Below are positions 43,255 through 51,155 of a DNA stretch of 64,000 nt, piece by piece (the first letter of the stretch is position 1; every line of letters starts with the position of its first letter). This stretch comes from Aquipseudomonas alcaligenes (GTDB taxonomy: Bacteria > Pseudomonadota > Gammaproteobacteria > Pseudomonadales > Pseudomonadaceae), in contig NZ_QJRX01000003.1 of assembly GCF_003205495.1 (NCBI RefSeq), positions 124,001 through 188,000 of the forward strand, in the 5' to 3' direction. Made by a program: the position numbers and the translations under genes. The notes below the pieces were generated by a model, which had not been told where the DNA came from, ran no database searches, and worked only from the letters and a program-made list of their open reading frames with translations.

Positions 43255-43869
43255 ATGTCCTTTACCTACAAGCGCCTGAACAAGGACGACGCCGTCGTGC
43301 TGCTGGTCGACCACCAGGCTGGCCTGCTGTCGCTGGTGCGCGACTACAGCCCGGACGAGTTCAAGAACAACGTGCTGGCGCTGGCCGACATCGCCAAGTT
43401 CTTCAAACTGCCGACCATCCTCACCACCAGCTTCGAGCAGGGCCCCAACGGCCCCATAGTGCCTGAGCTCAAGGCCATGTTCCCGGATGCGCCCTACATC
43501 GCCCGCCCTGGCCAGATCAACGCCTGGGACAATGCCGACTTCGTCAACGCGATCAAGGCCACCGGGCGCAAGCAGCTGATCATCGCCGGCGTGGTGACCG
43601 ACGTGTGCGTGGCCTTCCCGACCCTGTCGGCCCTGGCGGAGGGCTATGAGGTGTTCGTGGTCACCGACGCCTCCGGCACCTTCAACACCTCGGTGCGCGA
43701 CGCCGCGCTGACCCGCATGGCGCATGCCGGTGCACAGTTGCTCAACTGGTTCAGCGTCGGCTGCGAGCTGCACCGCGACTGGCGCAACGACATCGAGGGT
43801 TTCGGCGGCATCCTCGGTGGCCACCTGCCGGCCTACGCCAACCTGATCCAGAGCTACAACCAGAAGTAG
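43255..43869 (+). CDS. ycaC: YcaC-like isochorismatase-family hydrolase
   Basis: 204 residues from the ATG at 43255 behind GGGAGG. The Asp of VVLLVDHQAGLLSLV, the Lys region and the catalytic Cys in IIAGVVTDVCVAFPTL give the isochorismatase-like Cys hydrolase triad; the length and SFTYKRLNKDDAVV start match YcaC. The natural substrate of YcaC is unknown. Divergent from a LysR gene; a strong terminator follows. Confidence 0.88.
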   Translation: MSFTYKRLNKDDAVVLLVDHQAGLLSLVRDYSPDEFKNNVLALADIAKFFKLPTILTTSFEQGPNGPIVPELKAMFPDAPYIARPGQINAWDNADFVNAIKATGRKQLIIAGVVTDVCVAFPTLSALAEGYEVFVVTDASGTFNTSVRDAALTRMAHAGAQLLNWFSVGCELHRDWRNDIEGFGGILGGHLPAYANLIQSYNQK

Positions 43870-43885
43870 CCGGGCGCCCTCCAGC

Positions 43886-43914
43886 AAAAAGGCCGCTCAT
43901 CGAGCGGCCTTTTT
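43886..43914. terminator. Bidirectional terminator between ycaC and pyruvate kinase
   Basis: A perfect 13-base stem AAAAAGGCCGCTC / GAGCGGCCTTTTT around ATC. Confidence 0.9.
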
Positions 43915-43928
43915 CATGCTGCACGGCA

Positions 43929-45380
43929 TCACACCAGCGGGTCGCCGACGTGCAGGATCTTCATGGTGTTGGTGCCGCCGGTGCCGTGGTAGCTGTCGCC
44001 CTTGGTCAGGATCACCCAGTCGCCGGGTTCCACCACGCCGCGCTTGAGCAGCTCGTCCACCGCCGCCTGGCTGACCTTGTTGGCCGGCAGGGCGGCCGGG
44101 TCGAAGGGCACGGTGTACACGCCGCGGAACAGCGCCACGCGGGCCTGCGCCTCGCGGTGCGGGGTGAAGGCGAAGATCGGGATCGACGAGCGGATGCGCG
44201 ACATGATCAGCGGGCTGTAGCCGCTCTCGGTCAGGCTGATGATGGCCTTCACACCCGGGAAGTGGTTGGCGGTGTACATGGTGGCCAGGGCCACGCTCTC
44301 GTCGCAGCGCTCGAAGGTGCGGCCGATGCGGTGGCTGGACTTCTGGCTGGTCGGGTGCTTCTCGGCGCCCAGGCACACGCGCGCCATGGCCTCCACGGCC
44401 TCCACCGGGTACTCGCCGGCGGCGCTCTCGGCCGACAGCATCACCGCGTCGGTGTAGTCCAGCGCGGCGTTGGCCACGTCGGAGACTTCCGCGCGGGTCG
44501 GCATCGGGCTGTGGATCATCGACTCCATCATCTGCGTGGCGGTGATCACCGCTTTGTTCAGGCGGCGGGCGTGGGCGATGATCTTCTTCTGGATGCCGAC
44601 CAGTTCGGCGTCGCCGATCTCCACGGCGAGGTCGCCGCGGGCCACCATCACCGCATCGCTGGCGCGAATCAGGCCGTCCAGCGCGGCGTCGTCGGCCACT
44701 GCCTCGGCGCGCTCGATCTTGGCCACCAGCCAGGCGTTGCCACCGGCCTCGGTGAGCAGGCGGCGGGCGTATTCCATGTCGGCGGCGTCGCGCGGGAAGG
44801 ACACGGCGACGTAGTCCAGCTCCATCTCGGCGGCCAGCTTGATGTCGACTTTGTCCTTGTCGGTCAGGGCCGGGGCGGTGAGGCCGCCACCACGGCGGTT
44901 GATGCCCTTGTTGTCGGACAGCGGACCGCCGATCTCGACGCGGCAGTGCAGCTCGTCGGCGCCCTTGAGCTCGACGCGCATGACCACGCGACCGTCGTCC
45001 AGCAGCAGCTCGTCGCCGACGTCGCAGTCCTGGATCAGCGCCGGGTAGTCGATGCCCACCACCTCCTGGTTACCGGCGGTGCGCGAGTGGGTCGCCGACA
45101 GGCGGAACAGGTCGCCGTCCTTCAGCTCGATGCGCTTGTTCTCGAACTTGGCGATGCGAATCTTCGGCCCCTGCAGGTCGCCGAGCAGCGCCACGTGGCG
45201 CCCGTGCTTGGCCGCAAGCGTACGCACCAGGGCGGCGCGGGCCTTGTGGTCGTCGGCGCTGCCGTGGGAGAAGTTCAGGCGGGCCACGTCGATGCCGGCG
45301 ACGATCAGGCGCTCCAGCACTTCCGGGGAGCTGCTGGCGGGGCCGAGGGTGGCGACGATTTTGGTGCGGCGCAGGGTCAT
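43929..45380 (-). CDS. pykA: Pyruvate kinase
   Basis: 483 residues. N-terminal RRTKIVATLGPASSSPEVLE, the substrate segment DVARLNFSHGSADDH, metal and phosphate residues in VARGDLAVEIGDAE and the KAVITATQMMESMIHSPMPTRAEVSDVANA signature. The C-terminal allosteric domain is complete. It converts phosphoenolpyruvate and ADP to pyruvate and ATP. Monocistronic. Position next to the enoyl-CoA hydratase/ferredoxin reductase genes supports the pykA isozyme. Confidence 0.95.
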   Translation of the reverse strand: MTLRRTKIVATLGPASSSPEVLERLIVAGIDVARLNFSHGSADDHKARAALVRTLAAKHGRHVALLGDLQGPKIRIAKFENKRIELKDGDLFRLSATHSRTAGNQEVVGIDYPALIQDCDVGDELLLDDGRVVMRVELKGADELHCRVEIGGPLSDNKGINRRGGGLTAPALTDKDKVDIKLAAEMELDYVAVSFPRDAADMEYARRLLTEAGGNAWLVAKIERAEAVADDAALDGLIRASDAVMVARGDLAVEIGDAELVGIQKKIIAHARRLNKAVITATQMMESMIHSPMPTRAEVSDVANAALDYTDAVMLSAESAAGEYPVEAVEAMARVCLGAEKHPTSQKSSHRIGRTFERCDESVALATMYTANHFPGVKAIISLTESGYSPLIMSRIRSSIPIFAFTPHREAQARVALFRGVYTVPFDPAALPANKVSQAAVDELLKRGVVEPGDWVILTKGDSYHGTGGTNTMKILHVGDPLV

Positions 45381-45515
45381 GCGGTAACTCCATTCTCAAT
45401 GCGTGCGGCGAGGCTACTACGGCCTTGCACTGTAGTCATTGTTCGCTTGCACTACCTGGCCGGCTGCAGAAAGTCGCGCGACGGCCGATACTCTGCGCAG
45501 TGGAGGAAACCGACC

Positions 45516-45890
45516 ATGCGTACCCTGATCCTGCTTCTCGCCCTGGCCAGCCTGGCCGGCTGCAACCGCATCTCCCTCGACCGCCACCTGGACGAGGCCT
45601 ACAAGCACTACAACGTCGGCGACTGCGACCAGGCCCTGCTCGACCTGTCGCGCGCCGAGCGCACCAGCCGCTCGCGCAGCTACGTGCAGCCGGAGATTTC
45701 CCTGCTGCGCGGCCAGTGCCTGGAACGGCAGAACCTGTTCGTCGATGCGGCGCAGACCTACGAGTTCATCATCAACCGCTACCCGGGCAGCGAATACGCC
45801 TACCGCGCGCGTGCCAGGCTGGAGACCCTGCGCCAGCTCGGGCATCATCAGGCGAGCGAACCGGCCAAGGCGACTCCCGCATCCCTCTGA
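45516..45890 (+). CDS. Small TPR-like lipoprotein
   Basis: 124 residues. The signal peptide ends in LASLAGC (lipobox Cys16). The mature part has TPR-like helices: HLDEAYKHYNVGDCDQALLDLSRAE, then PEISLLRGQCLERQNLFVDAAQTYEFIINRYPGSEYAYRARARL. It is probably an envelope protein that binds others. Divergent from pykA. Confidence 0.82.
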   Translation: MRTLILLLALASLAGCNRISLDRHLDEAYKHYNVGDCDQALLDLSRAERTSRSRSYVQPEISLLRGQCLERQNLFVDAAQTYEFIINRYPGSEYAYRARARLETLRQLGHHQASEPAKATPASL

Positions 45891-45961
45891 TGCGGCCGCC
45901 AGTCGGCCAACTGTCAGGGAGAGGGGCGCGGCGCTAAGCTGCGTCAGAGGAGGGAGTCCAC

Positions 45962-46387
45962 ATGCGTCATCTGCTATTCATCGTGCTGTTTGCGCCGGCC
46001 CTGGCCAGCGCGGAAATCTACCGCTGGACGGATGCCCAGGGGCGCGTGCATTTCGGCGAGCGCCCGGGCGGGGCCAATGCCGAGACCGTCGAGGTCAAGC
46101 CGCAGGTGGTCGAGCGTGATGCCGCCACCCTCGAACGCGAACGCCGCACCCAGCAGTTCTACGATGCTCGCCGCGAGGAGCAGGCCCAGGCCGAGACGCG
46201 TGCCGCCGCCGCACGTGCCGAGCGCCACCAGGAGTGCAGCGAACTGCGCCGCCGGTTGGCGCAAATCAGCGAGGATGGCCGCTACTTCAGCTCGGAAGCC
46301 AACGGCGAGCGCCGCTACTACAGCGACGACGAAATGGCCAGTGCCCGTAGCCGTCTGTCGTCCCGCATCGCCGAGCGGTGCGGTTGA
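45962..46387 (+). CDS. DUF4124-domain exported protein
   Basis: 141 residues. A signal peptide with ASA cleavage is followed at once by the DUF4124 core EIYRWTDAQGRVHFGERP. A long charged helix and a C-terminal ERRYYSDDEMASARSRL with two cysteines complete the protein. DUF4124 proteins are periplasmic and often surface- or wall-related; no activity is known. Tandem with the small lipoprotein and a PilZ gene, all on the plus strand. Confidence 0.85.
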   Translation: MRHLLFIVLFAPALASAEIYRWTDAQGRVHFGERPGGANAETVEVKPQVVERDAATLERERRTQQFYDARREEQAQAETRAAAARAERHQECSELRRRLAQISEDGRYFSSEANGERRYYSDDEMASARSRLSSRIAERCG

Positions 46388-46439
46388 CCCTGGCCGGGTG
46401 GCGGCAGGCCGACCATACTCCAAGACCCAGCTCTAGCGA

Positions 46440-46808
46440 ATGGCCACCATGCATACCCAGCGCCGCATCGAACGCCACCAGCTGCCTTACTACCTCAAGG
46501 TGTTCAACCGCATCACCGACAAGCCCATGGGCTACATCGGCAATGTCTCGCTGGACGGCCTGATGCTGATCAGCCAGCTGCCCATGCTGGTCAACGCGCG
46601 CTTCGACATGCGCCTGAAGATCCCCGGTCGTGACGGCCGCATCCATCCCATCGACTTCGCCGCCACCTGCCAGTGGAGCCGCGAGGACGTCACCCCCGGT
46701 ACTTTCGACTCCGGCTTCGCCCTGGTGGCGCCGCCGGCCGAATACGTCGAAATGGTCGATGCCCTGCGCCTGTACTTCAGCTTCCACCCTTTGGCCGCTT
46801 CGGCCTGA
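46440..46808 (+). CDS. Single-domain PilZ protein
   Basis: 122 residues. The c-di-GMP-binding motifs are present: an Arg-rich QRRIERHQ at the N-terminus (RxxxR type) and NVSLDGLML about 30 residues later (the D/NxSxxG element). TFDSGFALVAPP closes the barrel. It is a cytosolic c-di-GMP receptor that probably acts on a partner. Convergent with finR. Confidence 0.85.
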   Translation: MATMHTQRRIERHQLPYYLKVFNRITDKPMGYIGNVSLDGLMLISQLPMLVNARFDMRLKIPGRDGRIHPIDFAATCQWSREDVTPGTFDSGFALVAPPAEYVEMVDALRLYFSFHPLAASA

Positions 46809-46819
46809 ACTGACCCGGT

Positions 46820-47746
46820 TCAAGCAATCCAGGGCAGGATGATCTCGTCGCTGCGGCGGATGCCCGCGGTCAGCTGCCGGCACAGGTCGAGGAACTCGCG
46901 CATGGCGGCGGTCTGGTATTTCTGCTTGTGCCAGATGAAGTAGAACTGGCGGGTGAGGTCCAGCTCGGGCGTTTCCACCGGCACCAGGCTGCCGCGGCGG
47001 AAGGCATCGCGCAGCGACAGGCGCGAAATGCAGCCGATGCCCAGGCCCGATTCCACGGCGCGCTTGATCGCCTCGGTATGCTCCAGCTCCAGGCGGATAT
47101 TCAGCTGCGAGGAGTGATGACGCATGGCCTGGTCGAAGGTCAGCCGCGTACCCGAGCCCTGCTCGCGCAGAATCCAGGCCTCCCGGGTCAGCTCGGCCAT
47201 GCTCGCGCTGCCGCGTTCGGCCAGCGGATGGCGCGGTGCGCAGAACACCACCAGCTCGTCCTCCACCCAGGGCTGCACTTCGATGTCCGGATGCTGGCAG
47301 TCGCCCTCGATCAGGCCCAGGTCCAGGTCATAGTGCGCCACCTGCTGCACCACATGGGCGGTGTTGTGCACATGCAGCTTCACCCGGCATTCCGGGTGGC
47401 GCTGCATGAAGCTGCCGATCAGCAGGGTGGCCAGGTAGTTGCCTACGGTCAGGGTGGCGCCGACTTCCAGCGAGCCGAAGCCGGTCTTGCCGCTGAGCAG
47501 GCGCTCGATCTCGCGGGCCTGGTCGAGCAGGGCCACGGCCTCCGGCAGCAGCTGCCGGCCCAGGGCATTGAGCGACAGGCGCTTGCCGGCACGGTCGAAC
47601 AGCTGGCAGTCGGACTGCCGCTCCAGCTCACTGAGCGAAGTGCTGGCCGCGGACTGCGACAGGGCAAGGGATTCGGCCGCGCGGGAAACGCTTTCCTGCT
47701 TGGCCACGGCGACGAAGACTTCCAGCTGTCTGAGCGTGAATTTCAT
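46820..47746 (-). CDS. finR: FinR, LysR regulator of ferredoxin-NADP reductase
   Basis: 308 residues from the ATG at 47746. HTH: LRQLEVFVAVAKQESVSRAAESLALSQSAASTSLSELER; the effector domain includes GATLTVGNYLATLLIGSFMQ and REQGSGTRLTFDQAM, typical of the CysB/CbbR-like branch. Divergence from fpr is the classical Pseudomonas finR-fpr arrangement, in which FinR induces fpr under superoxide and related stress. Confidence 0.9.
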   Translation of the reverse strand: MKFTLRQLEVFVAVAKQESVSRAAESLALSQSAASTSLSELERQSDCQLFDRAGKRLSLNALGRQLLPEAVALLDQAREIERLLSGKTGFGSLEVGATLTVGNYLATLLIGSFMQRHPECRVKLHVHNTAHVVQQVAHYDLDLGLIEGDCQHPDIEVQPWVEDELVVFCAPRHPLAERGSASMAELTREAWILREQGSGTRLTFDQAMRHHSSQLNIRLELEHTEAIKRAVESGLGIGCISRLSLRDAFRRGSLVPVETPELDLTRQFYFIWHKQKYQTAAMREFLDLCRQLTAGIRRSDEIILPWIA

Positions 47747-47862
47747 ATCTATATAACCAATAAACCATATCTTGATAATCCACTTAACAGATATTGTGGC
47801 CCTCCCTAGAATGGCGCGCAATCCTGCCGGCCCCGGCACAGCAAGCTATCGAAGGAAACAGC
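47747..47862. promoter_or_regulatory. finR-fpr divergent control region
   Basis: A 116-base AT-rich gap. It contains an ATATC (47767-47771) and GATAT (47790-47794) inverted pair and further ATATCTATATAAC near the finR start. FinR is expected to bind here. Confidence 0.6.
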
Positions 47863-48642
47863 ATGAGCAACATGAACTCGGAACGCGTACTGAGTGTGCA
47901 TCACTGGAACGACACCCTGTTCAGCTTCAAGTGCACCCGCGATCCGGGCCTGCGCTTCGAGAACGGCCAGTTCGTGATGATCGGCCTGCAGCAGCCCAAC
48001 GGTCGCCCGCTGATGCGCGCCTACTCCATTGCCAGCCCGAACTGGGAAGAGCACCTGGAGTTCTTCAGCATCAAGGTGCCGGACGGCCCGCTGACCTCGC
48101 AGCTGCAGCACCTCAAGGAAGGCGACGAGATCATCATCAGCAAGAAGCCCACCGGCACCCTGGTGCTCGATGACCTCAACCCCGGCAAGCACCTGTACCT
48201 GCTCAGCACCGGCACTGGCCTCGCGCCCTTCATGAGCGTGATCCAGGACCCGGAAACCTACGAGCGCTTCGAGAAGGTCATCCTGGTCCACGGCGTGCGC
48301 TACGTGAACGAAGTGGCCTACCGCGAATTCATCACCGAGCATCTGCCGAAGAACGAATTCTTCGGTGATGCCCTGAAAGACAAGCTGATCTACTACCCGA
48401 CCGTGACCCGCGAGCCCTTCGAGAACCAGGGCCGCCTGACCGACCTGATGCGCAGCGGCAAGCTGTTCGCCGACATCGGCCTGCCGCCGATCAACCCGCA
48501 GGACGACCGCGCCATGATCTGCGGCAGCCCGAGCATGCTCGACGAGACCAGCCAGGTGCTCGACAGCTTCGGCCTGAAGATCTCCCCGCGCATGCGCGAG
48601 CCGGGCGACTACCTGATCGAGCGCGCCTTCGTCGAGAAGTAA
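47863..48642 (+). CDS. fpr: Ferredoxin-NADP(+) reductase
   Basis: 259 residues, the bacterial FPR length. The FAD motif is RPLMRAYSIASPNWEE, the NADP region is YLLSTGTGLAPFMSVI, and the C-terminus is YLIERAFVEK, ending in an aliphatic/charged tail typical of Pseudomonas Fpr. It shuttles electrons between NADPH and ferredoxin or flavodoxin during oxidative stress and Fe-S repair. Divergent from finR. Confidence 0.95.
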   Translation: MSNMNSERVLSVHHWNDTLFSFKCTRDPGLRFENGQFVMIGLQQPNGRPLMRAYSIASPNWEEHLEFFSIKVPDGPLTSQLQHLKEGDEIIISKKPTGTLVLDDLNPGKHLYLLSTGTGLAPFMSVIQDPETYERFEKVILVHGVRYVNEVAYREFITEHLPKNEFFGDALKDKLIYYPTVTREPFENQGRLTDLMRSGKLFADIGLPPINPQDDRAMICGSPSMLDETSQVLDSFGLKISPRMREPGDYLIERAFVEK

Positions 48643-48660
48643 GCGTCAGTCGCTGCATAC

Positions 48661-48686
48661 ACAAACCCGCCAATTGGCGGGTTTGT
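48661..48686. terminator. Terminator after fpr
   Basis: Perfect 11-base stem ACAAACCCGCC / GGCGGGTTTGT with an AATT loop, 18 bases after the stop. Confidence 0.85.
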
Positions 48687-48712
48687 CATTTCTGGCCAGG
48701 GCTCGGCTGGCG

Positions 48713-48735
48713 TAGCCCGGATGCAATCCGGGGCT
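48713..48735. repeat. REP-like palindrome
   Basis: TAGCCCGGATGCAATCCGGGG, a small hairpin whose sequence recurs at 62676-62735. It lies between the fpr terminator and trmO. Confidence 0.7.
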
Positions 48736-48739
48736 GCCC

Positions 48740-49432
48740 TCAGCCCGGTACCACTTCCAGTACGCGGATGCGCCCGGGCTCGGGGTAGTGCCAGCGCACC
48801 TGCACGTCCCACAGCAGCACGCCGTAGCGGCGTTCCGGCTCCGGTACCTGGTAGGCCGGGCGCGGGTCCTGGCGCAGGCATTGCTCGATCAACGCCACCA
48901 GCGGCTCGCCCAGGCGCAGCGCATGCTCGTGGGCCTGGGCCAGCGCGGCTTCGTGCCACTCCAGGGCTACCTGCGGTGGCGGCGCCTCGGCGATGCGGTT
49001 GAACGCCTCGGGTACCTGGTCGGCGTAGGGTACGTAGGGTTTGATGTCCAGCACCGGCGTGCCGTCCAGCAGATCGATGCCGGACAGCCACAGCCGACCC
49101 GGCTCGACCCGCTCCAGCTTCACCACCGACTGGCCGATGCCGTTGGGCCGGTGCGTGGCCCGGCTGGCGAACACGCCGATCGACTGGTTGCCGCCCAGGC
49201 GCGGCGGTCGCACCTTGAGTCGGGGCGTGTCCTCCAGCGCCTGGTGGAAGAGAAACAGCAGCCACACATGGCTGACCTGCTCCAGCCCCGCCACCGCCTC
49301 GGCACGATCGAACGGCGCCACCAGCTCCAGCACGCCACGGGCGGCCGGGGCTAGCTGTGGCTGGCGGGGAATGGCGAACTTCTCCTTGAAGCAGGAGCGC
49401 AGGTAGCCGACGGGGGTAACGGAGTGGGACAT
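48740..49432 (-). CDS. trmO: TrmO, tRNA (t6A37)-N6-methyltransferase
   Basis: 230 residues. SVTPVGYLRSCFKEKFAIPRQP at the N-terminus, the DHVWLLFLFH-like segment HVWLLFLFHQALED, the SAM-site VFASRATHRPNGIGQSVVKL and LDGTPVLDIKPYVPYAD all mark the TsaA/TrmO family. It methylates t6A37 of threonine tRNAs. It is the last core gene before the integron array, whose final attC-like site ends 121 bases upstream of its start. Confidence 0.92.
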   Translation of the reverse strand: MSHSVTPVGYLRSCFKEKFAIPRQPQLAPAARGVLELVAPFDRAEAVAGLEQVSHVWLLFLFHQALEDTPRLKVRPPRLGGNQSIGVFASRATHRPNGIGQSVVKLERVEPGRLWLSGIDLLDGTPVLDIKPYVPYADQVPEAFNRIAEAPPPQVALEWHEAALAQAHEHALRLGEPLVALIEQCLRQDPRPAYQVPEPERRYGVLLWDVQVRWHYPEPGRIRVLEVVPG

Positions 49433-49552
49433 GGCGACACGCTATTCGGGGAACCTGCGCATGGTAGCCGAAGCGGCGGAGCGCAGGTCGTGCCGGTGTG
49501 CTGATGGAGCGGCCCCACTGACTCGGTGCCGAGTAACCAATATTGCCTTGGC

Positions 49553-49641
49553 GCCTTACGATTAAGCTGACGGGCAGGCAAAAGCGCAGCTTTTGACTGT
49601 CCAGCGAACGAAGTGAGCGGCAGTTGAAGGCACTGTTAGAG
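49553..49641 (-). repeat. attC of the last cassette (type B, 89 bp)
   Basis: Plus-strand cores GCCTTAC (49553-49559) and GTTAGAG (49635-49641). The body is nearly identical to the attCs at 50283 and 50667, including the AAAAGC-GCA-GCTTTT hairpin. The left core is degenerate (CTTAC instead of CTAAC), as expected for a site fused to the chromosome. Confidence 0.8.
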
Positions 49642-49654
49642 GCTTACGCGGCAT
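49562..49654 (-). CDS. Possible 30-residue peptide reading through attC (last cassette)
   Basis: An ATG at 49654 with GAGGAG about 12 bases upstream opens a 30-codon frame whose latter part is the attC itself, ending at a TAA (49562-49564). The peptide (MPRKPLTVPSTAAHF and on to CAFACPSA) has no recognisable domain. The cassette is only 115 bases long, so this is its only coding option. It may be untranslated. Confidence 0.25.
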   Translation of the reverse strand: MPRKPLTVPSTAAHFVRWTVKSCAFACPSA

Positions 49655-49667
49655 ATATTTATTGCTC

Positions 49668-49748
49668 CTCTAACTCTGACCATAAAGGCTTCGGGCCTTT
49701 GTTTTCCATGAACATGTCGTAGTCAATAAAGTTAGCGAAGGGTTAGCC
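49668..49748 (-). repeat. Divergent attC of the GNAT cassette
   Basis: Cores CTCTAAC (49668-49674) and GTTAGCC (49742-49748) with weak internal complementarity. It is unlike both attC families of the array. It contains a terminator-like hairpin AAAGGC-TTCG-GGCCTTT (plus strand) followed by GTTTT. The GNAT stop codon lies inside the GTTAGCC core, as in other cassettes. Confidence 0.5.
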
Positions 49749-50279
49749 GTCATTTCGAGCCAGGGCGTACACCCTCTCTGTGCAAGGCTCGCCTCGGAAC
49801 ACGACTTGACGGCACTCTACGAACGTGAAGCCTATGCGCTCAAGTAGGCGGATGCTCGGCAAGTTTCGCTCGTCGGTGATGCCCAATACGCTAGTGATGC
49901 TGGTTGCCGCGAAGAGCAATCGAACTGCCTCGCAGACGGCGCGACTGGCGACGCCACGACCCTGCGCCCTCGGGTGGAGTGTGAAACCGACTTCACCAGA
50001 CGTCCCGTCTTCGGACAGATAGATGCCAATGTCTCCTACCAGCGCGTCCGATTCTGGCTCGGCGATTGCGAGTTGTAGCCACTGGCCAGGCGTGAAGAGT
50101 GGTGCTCGTTGCACTTCTTCGATGAACTCAAGAGCTTCTGCGTCAGACATCGGCGACCAACCCTGATAGCGCCCGAGCTCTGGGAGTGAGCGATAGGCCT
50201 GGAACGCGGCGTGATCGCGTGTGTGCATTCGACGGAGTCGACCTCCGTCGAACTCGCGTGGCAGAAGCGTCTCGTGCAT
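49743..50279 (-). CDS. Cassette gene: GNAT-family N-acetyltransferase (RimJ/RimL-like)
   Basis: 178 residues. The acetyl-CoA motif is LHPRAQGRGVASRAV; the strand pattern LVGDIGIYLSEDGTSGEVGF and the late NLPSIRLLERIGF are typical of RimJ/RimL acetyltransferases. The ATG at 50279 is 9 bases into the cassette, right after the GTTAGCC core. GC content is intermediate, unlike the very AT-rich neighbours. Cassette-borne GNATs often modify antibiotics or toxins, but the substrate is unknown. Confidence 0.85.
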   Translation of the reverse strand: MHETLLPREFDGGRLRRMHTRDHAAFQAYRSLPELGRYQGWSPMSDAEALEFIEEVQRAPLFTPGQWLQLAIAEPESDALVGDIGIYLSEDGTSGEVGFTLHPRAQGRGVASRAVCEAVRLLFAATSITSVLGITDERNLPSIRLLERIGFTFVECRQVVFRGEPCTERVYALARNDG

Positions 50280-50282
50280 GAC

Positions 50283-50371
50283 GGCTAACGATTAAGCTAA
50301 CGGGCAGGCAAAAGCGCAGCTTTTGACTGTCCAGCGAACGGAGTGAGCGACAGTTGAGCGCATTGTTAGGC
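50283..50371 (-). repeat. attC (type B, 89 bp)
   Basis: Cores GGCTAAC (50283-50289) and GTTAGGC (50365-50371). Inner sequence is ATTAAGCTAACGGGCAGGC, the AAAAGCGCAGCTTTT hairpin and GTCCAGCGAACG. It ends the zinc-knuckle cassette, whose TAA stop lies in the core. Confidence 0.92.
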
Positions 50372-50662
50372 ATTTCTCCGGTCTTGTGTTCTGTACCAAT
50401 GCTCTACGCTCTTTAGTGCTTTTTCAAAGCACTCCTTGCATGTGTTGGTTTGTTGGCTTTGATATGAGGGAGTCTTGCCGCAATAAGAGCAGTTTTGCAT
50501 GCCTGCTTCACTGTTTACATGGAGTTTGTCTAGTGCTGTTCTAATGCAGTTTTCGCAAACATAGCCGTTTAGACCGTGCACTGTCGGCCCGCTACAGCGA
50601 CCAAGCTGTAGTGTGCATGGTCGCGTGCACGATTCTTCAAAGGTTACTTGCTGTCTTTCCAT
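50366..50662 (-). CDS. Cassette gene: tandem CxxC (ClpX-C4-like) zinc-knuckle protein
   Basis: 98 residues with nine cysteines. Two modules are visible: C12/C16/C23 with GPTVHGLNGYVCENC (C36, C39), and NCSYCGKT (C58, C61) with NTCKEC (C75, C78). Both resemble the C4 zinc-binding domain of ClpX, including the xxVCENCI helix start. The modules are linked by a helix (IRTALDKLHVNSE) and a C-terminal helix follows. Starts at an ATG 11 bases into the cassette. A protein- or nucleic-acid-binding adaptor is plausible; no known family is asserted. Confidence 0.75.
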   Translation of the reverse strand: MERQQVTFEESCTRPCTLQLGRCSGPTVHGLNGYVCENCIRTALDKLHVNSEAGMQNCSYCGKTPSYQSQQTNTCKECFEKALKSVEHWYRTQDRRNA

Positions 50663-50666
50663 GACT

Positions 50667-50754
50667 GCCTAACGATTAAGCTAACGGGCAGGCAAAAGCG
50701 CAGCTTTTGACTGTCCAGCGAACGAAGTGAGCATAGTTGAGCGTATTGTTATGT
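50667..50754 (-). repeat. attC (type B, 88 bp)
   Basis: Cores GCCTAAC (50667-50673) and GTTATGT (50748-50754); same type B body as 50283, with GCATAGTTGAGCGTATT on the right arm. Ends the membrane-protein cassette. Confidence 0.9.
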
Positions 50755-51069
50755 GCGAACACTTTGAATAAGCTCTTTTGCTTTTTTTAGCAAGAATGCT
50801 GCGATTGTGAAATTTGTACCGAGACCAGTAGCTACAAGTATTGCGCTAAGAAAGTGCCAGCCTAGCTCGCCAAATGTCGCCTGAATCTCTAGTGTGTTGG
50901 AATGAACCATTAGCGACCAAGGTGATGATGCCAATAATAAAAAGAATCCAGGGATGTTCAGGTCTTTGTGCCAGTGCCAGCCGTTGATGTGAAAAATCCA
51001 CCATAGACTTTGGTAAGCCAGAAAAGCTGTGAAGCCCAGCGCGAATGTTGTTGTGTAGGTTCTTCGCAT
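50749..51069 (-). CDS. Cassette gene: small membrane protein
   Basis: 106 residues from an ATG at 51069, 16 bases inside the cassette. Three hydrophobic segments (TTTFALGFTAFLAYQSLWWIF, IPGFFLLLASSPWSLMV, FLSAILVATGLGTNFTIAAF) suggest an inner-membrane protein with a short Lys-rich cytosolic tail. The frame stays open upstream across the attC to an ATG at 51255 in the previous cassette. The stop codon lies in the attC core. Many integron cassettes encode such small membrane proteins without known role. Confidence 0.65.
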   Translation of the reverse strand: MRRTYTTTFALGFTAFLAYQSLWWIFHINGWHWHKDLNIPGFFLLLASSPWSLMVHSNTLEIQATFGELGWHFLSAILVATGLGTNFTIAAFLLKKAKELIQSVRT

Positions 51070-51079
51070 TGTCTTTGGC

Positions 51080-51155
51080 ACATAACGTTTGGTTAAGGGG
51101 CCGCGGAACGCAGTCCCGAACGAGCGAAGCGAGTGGCTTGAACCAGTTGTTAGGC
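51080..51155 (-). repeat. attC (type A, 76 bp)
   Basis: Cores ACATAAC (51080-51086) and GTTAGGC (51149-51155) with the type A body GTTTGGTTAAGGGG. The loop arm (CCGCGGAACGCAGTCCC) differs from the other type A sites. Ends the gene-poor cassette. Confidence 0.9.
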
